From contig NC_087082.1 of the NCBI RefSeq assembly GCF_026151205.1, forward strand, positions 5,649,908-5,713,907: a DNA stretch of 64,000 nt, read 5' to 3'. Below the pieces are notes generated by a model that had not been told where the DNA came from, ran no database searches, and was given only the letters and a program-made list of their open reading frames with translations. This DNA is from Bolinopsis microptera. Taxonomy: Eukaryota; Ctenophora; Tentaculata; Lobata; Bolinopsidae. The first letter of the stretch is position 1. The number at the start of each line of letters is the position of its first letter. Shown here in pieces: positions 1 to 31,434 of this stretch. The translations under genes and the position numbers were made by a program.

Positions 1-650
1 AAACAAACTTTTCGTATCACTTATTATATATAATATGTTTTAAACAAATCCCCCTCCAGGTTAAATTATACTATCAACACTGCTAACAAACACCCTTACT
101 AATAATCATATACCACCCCCCTCCCCCCAACACTCCCCTCATATTCCTACGTAATACCCTTACTAATAATCATATATTATTAAGTTTGGATCTACTAGTA
201 GCTGTTTTTTTGTAGTACATGCCCTGCTTCCTTCCTTTCCTAAATTCCTTACAAGCTCCTCCTCTCTTACACCCTTTTCACTCACTTCATTTCACTCATT
301 CACTTCATATTTTATTACCACAGTATCTGCCAAAACCAACATGGCCCAAGTAGAAGGGGGCCTTGACGTTGTTTCCCGCTTGGCCCTGCATCCCATGCTG
401 ACGGTCGGCCTCCACTCTAAAAAACTTACCTTCAGTGAAGGCCGATGGTCAACAAATAGCGATGTAAGAGCTTGGTGGGAACAAATCCTGACTTCCTTTT
501 ACACCTTTGGGACGACTTTCGCAAATGCGAGAGGAATGACCCCGAGGAGGGCTTCATTGGGTTTTAGTAGGTTGCATATTTAAAAAAATAAAATAAAGAA
601 GAAAAAAAAGTTTGGATCTGAGGTTACTCTAGTAGCCCCTCAGCTCTTAG
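1..650. other. AT-rich flank without a recognisable gene
   Basis: The sequence is AT-rich with pyrimidine-rich runs. An 80-codon open frame at 341-583 (+) has no family I recognise and no flanking splice signals, so I do not call it. The phrase gtttggatct occurs near 185 and again near 610, a weak sign of a short duplicated segment. Confidence 0.4.
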
Positions 651-658
651 AGTAGTTT

Positions 659-757
659 GTGTTTGAAGTGAAGTTAGCTTTGTTACCAGAGTTACCAGAG
701 TTTACACTTACTCTGTTACCAGAGTTACCAGAGTTACCAGAGTACTGCCAGAAACCA
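659..757 (+). repeat. gttaccaga tandem repeat before an acceptor-like site
   Basis: Six or so imperfect copies of gttaccaga lie between 677 and 742 and give an artificial LPELPE reading. The array ends just before an acceptor-like ccag at 755-758. It is best read as intronic and fits the window-wide habit of tandem repeats next to exon edges. Confidence 0.5.
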
Positions 758-758
758 G

Positions 759-1000
759 GAAACAAACATAGTCAGGACAACACCTCATTTTTAGTGTTCA
801 ACACAGTGCTCTTAGTGACCATGACATTAGGGGTAGTAGTGGTACTAGTGATAGCTATATCAGTGTGATTGTGGAGTAAGAGGAAGAGGAAGGGGGAGAT
901 GTTCATAACAGAGTTGGCAGAGGCCCAACTTTCTCAACAAGTAACAAGGGGGCAGAGAGAGGCCGCGTTTGAGGAAAATATATACGCTAATTATATGTGA
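759..1000 (+). pseudogene. C-terminal exon of a one-pass membrane protein, with an in-frame TGA
   Basis: After an acceptor-like ccag at 755-758, one frame reads a short polar stretch, about 22 hydrophobic residues (NTVLLVTMTLGVVVVLVIAI), then TGA at 866-868. The same frame then continues with a basic stop-transfer stretch (SKRKRKG), a 30-residue polar tail and the end NIYANYM before TGA at 998-1000. Helix, basic anchor and short tail with a YxxM-type tyrosine motif are the classic end of a type I receptor or adhesion protein. The family is not recognised and upstream exons are outside the window. The internal TGA may be a sequence error, a true nonsense change or, less likely, recoding. I see coding character on both sides of the stop; function is inference. 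Confidence 0.45.
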
Positions 1001-1298
1001 GATGCTATCAGAGTTAGGATTTTTAAAGCTGTTTGGAATTATTTTCGAGAACATTAAATTTCCCATTACATTTCGGTTGGTTTGTTTGTTTTTTATTCAT
1101 TTCTCTATTTTAAACTGTTAAAAGAAATTTAAAGAGGATTGTTACTTAGTCATATTCCAAAATTCAACAAACTGATGATAATTCTATACAGACAATTCTG
1201 AAAATAAAACTTTCTGGAATATTCAACCTCTCTGACCTATCCTCTAACCTGTTTTCTCACTTACTTAGTAGTTACCTGTTACTCTGTTACCTAGTTAC

Positions 1299-22622
<21,324 letters not shown>

Positions 22623-22882
22623 TTAAGCCTAATCACAATAACATTTATCAGCTGACAAAACTCTAAAAAACCTTGATCAATCGGTGGCTCAAGATCTAGT
22701 GATTTGTCATTATGATCATTAAATTTCTGTACACTTGGCACCAATAAAATGTTTCTTACAACAATTGTGCCAATGTCGATGAACCAGACGATAAACAACA
22801 ATGTTAGATCCTTAGGTTAATAAGTTAACACACAAAGCAAGCACAGAGACAATTAAACAATCAGTAACCCCCTAAAATAACA

Positions 22883-24022
22883 TCAACTACCCATATTCTC
22901 TGAAGACGTCTTCTCACTTTCATCCCTCTTAACAATAACGACCTCCTCCGCCTCCTCCACCCCCTCAGGAACATCCCCATCCTTCCTCAGATCTACCTCT
23001 CCATCGTTCTGTACTATCAGGTATATAGTATTCTGTATACGTTCCCTTGCGTCATCGTCCTCTTCCCATTGATCGTAGTTTTTTAGTAACTCATAGTAGT
23101 TCTCATCTCTATATTTCTCTCTCACTGAGTATGTGCCCCCCATTTGGAACAGTGTATCAGAGAGGTAGGTCCTGGTTTGAAGGTCCGGCTCCCTACACTT
23201 ATCTTCAGGGAGATACTGTAAATCTATTGGTAACTTGTCCATGTCCTCCTCATCTATCTCTTCACCACCCACTAAAGGGTACACTATCTGTGGTAAATAC
23301 TCCACTAGTGCTGTGTGTGTTTTAGTATCGAATGAGAGGTTCCTGAGAAGGCGCGCAGTGTTACGTCTCACTATGATGTTACCGGGCATTGTTAGGAATG
23401 ATATGATCTCAGGGAACACAGACTCATGGGAGAGGTGCTCTCTACCCACTGGTGTTACTGCTATGTTCCCCAACACAGCGGCTAGATAGCCCTGCTCTTG
23501 GTGACGTGACACCAGCTTCACAAACATTTGGCAATCTGCCAGAGTGAGCACCGTAGTAAATATATCAGCTTCTTCAGGAGACCTTGAGATGTTATTGAGA
23601 ATCATAGCCATGCTGTTATAAAGATGCACAGTGTTAGCATGCTGAAGAATCTGAAGTACCCGGGGCACTGTGTCCTGTGCTGTTAGTGCCTGGACACTGT
23701 GTGAGGTTATATTCACAAGAATCTGAGATGAGGTTACTGACAGTTTCCTGTCCTTGTCCCCCAGAGCATCCCACAGTGAGTTTATAAGTTCTTTGTTTCC
23801 GGTGATGAGGAGAAGAGATGATGCATCGTTCGTTAGTCCTGAGGTTATTAATTTACATTGTTCTAATCAAATTGATCCTAAATGTAACATGCTGTGACAA
23901 ATTAAACGTTCCATACAATGAATTGTCACTAAAAAGTGTCACTAACCTAAAATAAGTTCAGCAGCTCCCTTTCTTACTGCAAGGGGTTGATGTGATTGTA
24001 ACAAGCTTGGTAACTCGTCCAT
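22883..24022 (-). CDS. HGH1: HGH1 homolog (ARM-repeat chaperone adaptor, FAM203 family)
   Basis: Two exons: 24022-23947 (ATG at 24020-24022, in-frame TGA upstream) and 23838-22883, GT-AG, phase 1, giving 343 residues. Human HGH1 is about 390. The body is armadillo-like helical repeats (ILNNISRSPEEADIF, LGNIAVTPVGREHL, RLLRNLSFDTKTHTALVEY). The family hallmarks IDLQYLPEDKCREPD and the following TRTYLSDTLFQM are present, and the end is an acidic tail. In yeast and animals HGH1 works with the chaperonin TRiC in folding of elongation factor 2. CAD starts only 260 bases downstream on the same strand. Confidence 0.9.
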
Positions 24023-24187
24023 TTCACAATATCATCCTTAAGTTGAAAGTAAGTTATATTTTGTTCAACATTGAAAGTTTAAATATCTTACCAACAGAAG
24101 ACCTAAATAGTCTAGTAATAACTGGATTGGCGCACTGTATTCCCAAATTGAACACTGAATAGACCATATCTGGCACTATCTTTAGGA

Positions 24188-24970
24188 CTGTACACATTTA
24201 ATAAATGTAATTAATACATTGATGCGATTCACTAAATACAGCACAATATTTCTATCAACAGGTGCTTCTCAATTGGCTGAGGTTTAGGGTTCTAGCAAGT
24301 CATTTATAAACATATATAAATATAAATAAGTCATTTAGTATGTAGTGGTTGGTAGAATTAAGTATTTATAGTTATACAATATATGTTTTTTTGTAGCCAA
24401 AGACTAATGACCTACCTTTTTACCTCTTTTTTTTCCATCATGTATATAATATCAGTGTTACCTTTTTTGTTTGAGTGAATGATTACAAGGTACCAAAGCT
24501 ATTGTGAGTGGCTGAATACAAGTGGAGGAAGCAGGTGCTATCTTGTGGTCAGACGAAGTGCAATTTAGTCTACCACTATATTTAATGACAGTAGATATAA
24601 TATAAGTTAAGTTCTATATTTTGAATCCTAGTGTTACTACTTGCAGAGAAATTCTATTAATTTTTATTGGTATTAAGTGCACTCTACACTGAAGGACTAA
24701 ATTGATCATTCCTTTAATTGTGTAGTGTTCAGCATATGCCTTATAGGTCTATATCAAACACCTGTTTCTGCAAAAAAACAGCCCACTGCTTCGTTTAAAA
24801 TCGTGGCCATAGCAACATGATTGTGCAGTGTTGAACAGCTGCCTTGTAGTTCTGTGATTAGACACCTGTGTCTGCAAAAACCGGCCCACTGCTTCATCTA
24901 AAATCGTGGCCATAGCATCAAGATTACTTCTCTCGTTTTTGATAGTGTATATTGTAGACATATTATATTT
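24188..24970. repeat. Intergenic region with a diverged 110 bp duplication
   Basis: 24188-24735 is AT-rich and I see no gene in it. 24759-24818 and 24869-24923 are two diverged copies of a segment containing gcccactgctt and aaaatcgtggccatagca, just before the GPCR start. Confidence 0.6.
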
Positions 24971-25921
24971 TTGCTACATTTGCATTGGTCTAACAGCATG
25001 GTGAACAATAAAACCACCCTCACAGCCGTAGAGTTTGTGTACTCTCATGACCCAACAGATGCAATGAGATACTTCCTGGTCTTCTGGAATGTCCTAAATT
25101 TACTCCTCTCCCTTTCTGGAAATACCCTAGTCCTTGTTTCCTCCATCAAATACCAAGCTATAAACCTTGACAGAGTATCAGTGATTCTGATTCGCCATCT
25201 TGCTGTAGCTGACATGATTTACCTGGTCCCCAGATCCATCATGTCCATTCCAGGGCTGGTCTTAAAGTACTGGGTCCTGGGTAGATTCATGTGCGCTCAA
25301 ACAATGGTTACCACCTACACCACATCTATTGTTTCCTTATTACTGATCTGTGCCCTGAACCTAAACAAGACTATGGCTTTAAAGTTCCCCCTAAAGTCTA
25401 GACTGAAATCGAAAAAAGATGGACATGTTATAGCAGTTTGTGTCTGGGTATTTGCTGTCATTTCAACAGTTTTTTGTGGAGTGCTGACGAAGTGGACGGC
25501 AACCTTTAGAAGGAACATAATGCACTGTTTGGAGATTGCAGAGTATCATTCCATCAAAGAGCTGGTAACTGCTGTATATTTGATATTACCAGTTATATCC
25601 ATTGTCCTCACTACTCTTTGGTTATTAAGGTTTGTCCAAAAAGCAAGAGGATTGAATGCTCAGGGCTCGATGACTTTGGTATTCATTTCTATCGTCTTCA
25701 TCGTGTCCTGGGCACCTAACAGTGTTCACAATTGCATCATGTCATTTTCAAGTGACCATTTTAAGCGAATTAATGCTGAATTCTTGGCAGGTTTTAACAC
25801 AGTCGCTGTGTACATTAATTACATAAACTTCTCCTCTAATCCACTGATTTATTATCTCAGTATTTCTAGTTTTAATAAGTTTGTAACAAGAATTCTATCT
25901 AAGGGTCAAATAGCACATTAA
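24971..25921 (+). CDS. Family-A G protein-coupled receptor
   Basis: Single exon, 316 residues, seven membrane helices. The short N-terminus has an NKT glycosylation site (13-15). Helix 1 has SGNTLVLV (N51), helix 2 HLAVAD (76-81), and helix 3 ends LNLNKTMALKFP (129-140), with NKT instead of DRY, much like the receptor at 3003-4025. Cys108 can pair with Cys186. Helix 6 has WAPN (247-250), and helix 7 ends SSNPLIYYL (288-296). ATG at 24971 gives the longest frame; Met10 is an alternative start. Ligand unknown. Polyadenylation-type hexamers (aataaa) lie at about 26118 and 26166. Confidence 0.85.
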   Translation: MLHLHWSNSMVNNKTTLTAVEFVYSHDPTDAMRYFLVFWNVLNLLLSLSGNTLVLVSSIKYQAINLDRVSVILIRHLAVADMIYLVPRSIMSIPGLVLKYWVLGRFMCAQTMVTTYTTSIVSLLLICALNLNKTMALKFPLKSRLKSKKDGHVIAVCVWVFAVISTVFCGVLTKWTATFRRNIMHCLEIAEYHSIKELVTAVYLILPVISIVLTTLWLLRFVQKARGLNAQGSMTLVFISIVFIVSWAPNSVHNCIMSFSSDHFKRINAEFLAGFNTVAVYINYINFSSNPLIYYLSISSFNKFVTRILSKGQIAH

Positions 25922-26271
25922 AATAGTAATACATGATTTTTATAATCTAATCTCTGTTAATGCAAGACCCACGAATCAAGAGCTTTTGCTAGGTTGCCCG
26001 CATTTGGTGTGAGCAATGGCGCACAGCATGCACTTCCCTTTGCCCTGTCAATTTATATATTAAGACGCACTGGAACTAAACTTTGAACTTTTTCAAATTG
26101 TTGCTATAATTGATTTAAATAAAAAAATTGTTGTTTTCTTGAAATTTGTTGTTTTCTTGTATACAATAAATAAAGAGTGCAGTGACAGCTATATTATGTA
26201 TTATGCTTCCTTAAAATATTAAATTGATTTGTAATTATTTAACAAAATTGCGTTTACTTTAAATAGTCACT
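25922..26271. other. 3' flank of the GPCR
   Basis: AT-rich, with aataaa-type signals near 26118 and 26166 and nothing else recognised. The tail of the minus-strand Penelope-like element begins at 26272. Confidence 0.5.
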
Positions 26272-27118
26272 TTAACTGTTGATATGTTGTAAAATAAATC
26301 CCTTAAGCTTCTCACATTCTTCCTTATTATTGATACTGGGTTTAAATGAATTAATATAGTACACTTCAGTCACTTTTCTTTTAATGGTGCTATTATATAA
26401 GTTAATTTCTAAAATATAGAAAGAAATGTCTGAATCTAAGTTTGTATGAAATTCTAAATAATGAACAGCCAATGCATTATCAGGATAGGTTAAAGGCCTG
26501 TTGACTGCTCTTCGATGTTCTGAAAATCTATCGTGTGCTATTCTACTCGTTTCCCCTATGTATAGCTCTTGACATAATTTACACATGACTTTGTATATTA
26601 CACATTTAGGTTTGCAGTTGTGATTTGTTGTGATGAGTGGACATATGACACAGTTTGGTATGGTGCAGTGCGGTTGGTCGTGTGGTCTTAATGAGCATAA
26701 AATATCTGAGAGTTTCTTACCTGGTGTGAATATGAATTTGACAGGTAAGTTGTGTGAGAGGGCTAATTGAGTGACTTCTTTGGAAAATGGCTTGTTGATT
26801 AAATGGTAAGGTGCATGTCACGTGGTTGGTATCTTGTATGTGCGATGATAATGGGTTGTGTCGTGTTGTAGGTGAAAAAGGTTGAAGTCGTCCTGTTTGG
26901 TTTATACGTCGTGGGTCTTGGTAACCGTTATTGACCAACAAGTTGTCTACTATCTTCATGGACTCTTCTTTATACTCTGGTGTTGATGAGCAATGAGCAG
27001 CCGTTTTGTAGAAGTTCTTGATGGTGGCTATTTTTGTTCTCTCAATATGGTGGCTGTTAGCGTGAAGTGTGATCTTCTTTTTCTGCTTCTTTTTCTGCTT
27101 CTTTCTGTAGAACTTTAA
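26272..27118 (-). mobile_element. 5'-truncated Penelope-like element: RT thumb end and GIY-YIG endonuclease
   Basis: The downstream frame ends the protein with CVICPL, then VIYKVMCKLCQELYIGETSR, the GIY-YIG nuclease core with its Cys pairs, then HRRAVNRP, KVTEVYYINSFKPSINN and a stop at 26272. The upstream frame (27130-26717) has ANSHHIERTKIATIKNF and VNNGYQDPRR, typical of the region after the reverse transcriptase fingers and palm of Penelope elements. The two frames are linked by a frameshift near 26740. The catalytic palm of the RT is missing, so the element is truncated and dead. Confidence 0.7.
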
Positions 27119-27185
27119 ACCCAGTATCAATAATAAGGAAGAATGTGAGAAGGGATTTCTTTTACAACATATTCAGAGACAAACT
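27108..27185 (+). mobile_element. Inverted fragment of the same Penelope-like element
   Basis: On the plus strand this stretch encodes FKPSINNKEECEKG and LLQHIQ, the extreme C-terminus of the GIY-YIG protein that is encoded on the minus strand at about 26280-26345. The truncated 5' end of the minus-strand copy therefore abuts an inverted copy of its own 3' end. Confidence 0.65.
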
Positions 27186-28200
27186 TAATTTCACCCTCAT
27201 GTTCGGTAAATAGTATGTAATTGGACAGAATTTAAAACGTGTGGACATCACCATTTTATGTAATAACAGTATTCAGTGTGTGTGATTTTGATTCGACATT
27301 ATAACTAGTAGTTTTAATGTAGAACCATTTATAATTTAATACTAATATTTTTTACCAATTTTAGCCAACATATGGCGTTGTCCTTGTCTCTTTGCTCTTG
27401 AAACCGGATGTTATCCAACTATCTAATCAGTATATCAATCATGAGACTAATAAACAGCGAACTACTCCATCATTTGAACTTTAATTAACGGGTGATACTC
27501 GTAAAATATCTGTTCCATATATTGGACCATCGACGAGTCCAACTCGGCGCGCGTCCTGGTAGGTTGTAAACCTACACAACTTTAACTGTTAACCAAGAAA
27601 CTTTCGGAAGAGAGTATAGATCCTTAAGTTATAATTATCTGCTACACAGATTTGAATAGGAGGTACACGGTAAAATTGTTTCACTGTCCATAATATTAAT
27701 TAACCGTGTTGATGGTTTTAGATTTTGCATGTTGTAAGTATTTTAATTTGTGAAGCGTTTACTTAGGATTTAGGTAAAACTATAATTTATTTAAAAACAC
27801 GGATAATTTAAAATTTATTTCTATTTGTCGTACAACTATAACTATAAACAAGTTATATATAGTATATTAATCCTGTTTTCATGAATGCGCGGCTTTGGCG
27901 GCCAGTTATTGACTTATACATGAAATTGAATTTTAAATAGAAATGTAAATATATTAAAATTTAAAACTTTCAAAACGAAGGCTTATAAATATTATTATAT
28001 TATGATTGTAAAGTAAAGGATTCTAAATTTGTTTCAATGTTCAAAAAAATTGAACTTGCTCGGATTTTCAAACATTTTGTACCATCGATTTCTTGAGAAT
28101 CAAGACTTTGAGCTTTTATACAATACCAAATTTGAGGTATCAAATCTTTATTCGGGCTGAGTGAATTACAACTTTCGTCACACTGAAAAAAATTCGGATG
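27186..28200. other. AT-rich intergenic DNA
   Basis: No coding signal seen. Short GC-rich islands (cggcgcgcgtcc near 27545, gcgcggctttggcggcc near 27887) resemble parts of the GC-rich foldback elements that follow. Confidence 0.4.
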
Positions 28201-28201
28201 T

Positions 28202-28554
28202 TGTAGCGCGATGCACTACTGGGTCGCCCCGCGCATTAAATAATCCTTCTCGCAACCACGGTAGATCGGCAAGATGCACCACTGTTCCTCACTGAGCTGC
28301 GAAGGATTGACATCGTGAATCAAATTCGGATGCTCATTGGAAGTTACTGCGCGCGTGACCAGCATTCGCATAATCGTTTATAATCAAATGCGGACTCGAA
28401 ACAAATCACGTAAACGCTAACTCATAACTACCAATTAAATTTGAAAGAAGTGCTACAATTGATTCACGATGTCAATCCTTCGCATCTCGCCGATCTGTGG
28501 TTGCGAGAAGAATTATTTGATGCGCGGCGCGACCCAGTAGTGCATCGCGCTACA
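28202..28554. mobile_element. GC-rich foldback element 1
   Basis: Arms 28202-28322 and about 28459-28554 are inverted copies (tgtagcgcgatgcactact at one end, agtagtgcatcgcgctaca at the other), with about 135 bases between. No coding capacity. The outer end tgtagcgcgatg recurs at 29663 in another foldback element, so these belong to one repeat family. Confidence 0.75.
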
Positions 28555-28570
28555 AATGCTACAAGTCACT

Positions 28571-28811
28571 GGGGGGGCTGAAACCAGGATTTCGATCAAA
28601 TGCTGCCATTTGTAGTTAAACGTCGCCAACAGGTGCTCTCGTCCAATGAAATCGCTGCATTTTGCAAGTCAGTATGCATAATTGAATTACATATATTCAT
28701 ATGCGGAGCTTGCCTTGCAAAATGCAGCGATTTCATTGGACAAGAGCAACTTTTGGCGACGTTTGACTACACATGGCAGCGGTTGATCGAAAACCTGGTT
28801 TCAGCTCCCCC
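28571..28811. mobile_element. Palindromic MITE of about 240 bp
   Basis: Ends ggggggctgaaaccagga and tcctggtttcagctcccc-like inverted copies enclose further mirrored sequence: acgtcgccaacaggtgctc opposite gagcaacttttggcgacgt, and atcgctgcattttgcaa opposite ttgcaaaatgcagcgat. The open frames read here are shadows of the palindrome. Confidence 0.7.
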
Positions 28812-29476
28812 TGTGAAGTGAGTACAAAAGCCGCGCGCTGTGTTAGGTTGTAAAATCTGATTATTGGATTATAAAATCGCAAAAATGCGCCCGCTTGCGC
28901 GTTTGAATAATAGGCCAAAAGTAAATTGCATGCTTAACCAGTCAACCTGTTTTATAAAATTGATAAAGTAAGAAAACATTTCATTCTGCATTCGATGACA
29001 AAAAGCGTCGTATGCCCATTAAACTATTAGTATTATAAAATAACAATATTTACAGAACACAAAAAAGCTTATAGTTCCTCTGATAATAGTTATTAACTTT
29101 TACCATACGCAGGACTGGTATCGTACTCCTCCTAATCCTCGTCTTCCTAGCGACCAAATAGTACTAGTAGTAGTAGTAGTTGACCATTGTTAATGATCTG
29201 GCCCGGCGCGCGCTACTTCGTAGCTCGTGCTAGAAAGAAAGCGGCGCGCGCTACTCCGAAGAAATTTAGACGAGTAACATCCGTCAATAGTAATAGTAGT
29301 TCTTATATAGCTACCAAGCTACTGGAACTACCACGGCCTCTTCCCCTTATCTTCTAACGACAGGGACTTTATCAGCTTCATCCTGAGGCCAACTTTGAAC
29401 AACTCAAGGACATCTACTTGCCTGGGATCAACAGCGACAGTAAGCGCAAACGGCAGACCGCAGATGCTCAAACGTT

Positions 29477-30057
29477 GTCATACGTTGTATGACACGCCGC
29501 GCACGAGTGCGCGGCTCCCCCTGTATCGTCGAAACTCTACTATAGTGAAGCGACAGTGGGGGTCACCACGTGATATACAACTCAAAAGTACACTGAAGAG
29601 TGCCTCTACTTTAAATAAAATATTGTATCACGTTGCGACCGGCCCCACGGTCGTTTCATTTTGTAGCGCGATGCGTTACTGTGCCGCGCCGCGCACTCAA
29701 TAAGGCTTCTCACAACGACTAGATCGGCGAGATCGGCTACTGTGCCGCGCCGAGCTGCCATGAATTGACATCGTCAATTAAGTTTCACTGTGACGATACA
29801 GGGGGCCGCGCACTCGTGCGCGGCGGGTCATACAACGTATGATTCGGAATCAGCGTCCGAAAATACATTGATTGAAATTGGTTTCAACTGCCGGGGGCAC
29901 TTTTAGAACAATCTCGAAGATCGACTGTAGAGTGATTTAGTTGTATCACGTGGTGACCCCCACGGTCGTTTCACTATAGTGTCGTTTTCACTATAGCGTC
30001 TTCGACGCTACAGAAGGAGCCGCGCACTTCGTGCGCGGCGGGTCATACAACGTATGA
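29477..30057. mobile_element. GC-rich foldback element 2
   Basis: Three copies of a catacaacgtatg-type palindrome (29477-29493, 29828-29842, 30042-30057) border inverted segments carrying gccgcgcacgagtgcgcggc and gggggtcaccacgtgata. 29663-29760 resembles the end of foldback element 1. The 102-codon open frame across its left part is not a credible gene. Confidence 0.65.
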
Positions 30058-30267
30058 CAATGATTTAGTACGCTGGTAAAATATAGGTGGAAATGGAAGG
30101 ACGATTTTAAAGGATAAGTTTTCATGTTGTTTTGACAACCACGTGTTTCAGCACACAGACAGAAAAGACGAGCAAAGGGAGTGTACAGTGAGCATAATAC
30201 TTATAGGGCGTAACCAATGTCCTCATTTACAGCTCCTCTTGATACCGGGCTCTCAGCCAACTACAAC

Positions 30268-30302
30268 GGGGGGGGGGGGGGGGGGGGGGGGAGGGGGGGG
30301 GG
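30268..30302. repeat. Poly(G) tract
   Basis: About 33 G in a row, broken by one or two other bases. Glycine-rich frames over it are artefacts. Confidence 0.85.
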
Positions 30303-30359
30303 TGGTCTGCTACACTTTTTTACATTACACTTTTGCCTTTTTTGGTGTATGGTGCAGTA

Positions 30360-30508
30360 CAGGGACAAAAGGATTTCGCGGCATGTACGAAATCACGAAA
30401 TTTCCCATTCTCCGCGACAAATTTTATGTATAGTTTAATGTATAGCCTGTTAAATTTCGCGGTACCGCGATTTTTGGCCAAAATAATCGCGAAATCCTTT
30501 TGTCCCTG
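30360..30508. mobile_element. 149 bp palindromic hAT-like MITE, copy 1
   Basis: Ends cagggacaaaaggatttcgc and gcgaaatccttttgtccctg are inverted repeats, and the inside is also partly mirrored. A second copy is at 62892-63038. The CAGGG start fits hAT-type termini. No clear 8-base target duplication at this copy. Confidence 0.75.
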
Positions 30509-31112
30509 GTATGGTGTAGTAAGAAGTGTAGTAAAACCGTACACTTTTTTACACTTATAATTACGTTAAACAAAACTATCTTCTAAAAATCTTCTTTTTT
30601 CTTATTTATCCAATAAGTCTTCACAGAGTACATTTCCAAATGTAAGACATACCTTTGATGGGAAAAGAAATGTCACTTTTTTACACTTTTTGAGACAATT
30701 TGACACTACACTTTAGCCTTTTTGGACGTGAGGAAAGTGAGGACTCCTTAAACTACATTAAATTAATTCCTTCCACATATGCCTACTATAACAATGAACA
30801 AGGTGGTAGGCGAACACACGCGCGATGAAAATATGTGAAAGACGCACGGTCTTGCTTCTCAGATTTCAGTTATAAGGAAAATAACGTTGTTTAAATACAA
30901 TTAACTAAATTTGAAGCAAAGACTTAAATTACTTGTCACCAAATAAAACACTATATATTTCATTAATCTCTTCATTATCTCAAATATTTCCGTAAAAACA
31001 GGAAAATCACATAAATTAAAGTCAGCGGAAAAACATCCCCTTTTAAATATTAAACGATGTGTCGGATGATGAATATGAACAGATCTAACTCCTAAATTAA
31101 AACTGAAAACTC
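30509..31112. other. Intergenic, downstream of valyl-tRNA synthetase
   Basis: AT-rich with several ttacactttttta-like stretches. No gene recognised. Confidence 0.4.
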
Positions 31113-31393
31113 CTAATTATCAGTGAGTTTCCTGAAGTTAGCGATAGCTGTGTCTATGGTAACCAGCTCGTCTTGCAAAGAACCGAGTTTATTGCAGTTA
31201 GCTTGTCGCACGTGTTCCGGAACCTTGTCCGTGTGTTTGTCTATTGTTTCCTTCGTCTGCTGCACGAACTTCTCTACACCTTCACGTTTAGTTTGCAGTC
31301 TGGAAAAGGGAGGATAAGGATCTATAGCAATAATCCCAACAAATCTGTGGGTGTGGGTGTGGGACGTGGGTGTGGGTGTGGGTGTGGGTGGGG

Positions 31394-31434
<41 letters not shown>

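Noticed and set aside
341-583. 80-codon open frame (MAQVEGGLDVVSRLALHP...)
   Set aside because: No recognisable domain, no splice or transcript signal, and such frames are expected by chance here.
24092-24187. A spliceable minus-strand frame (VPDMVYSVFNLGIQCANP) upstream of HGH1
   Set aside because: It has acceptor and donor-like ends but cannot join HGH1 exon 1 in frame, because a stop precedes that ATG, and I recognise no family. It could be a 5' non-coding exon.
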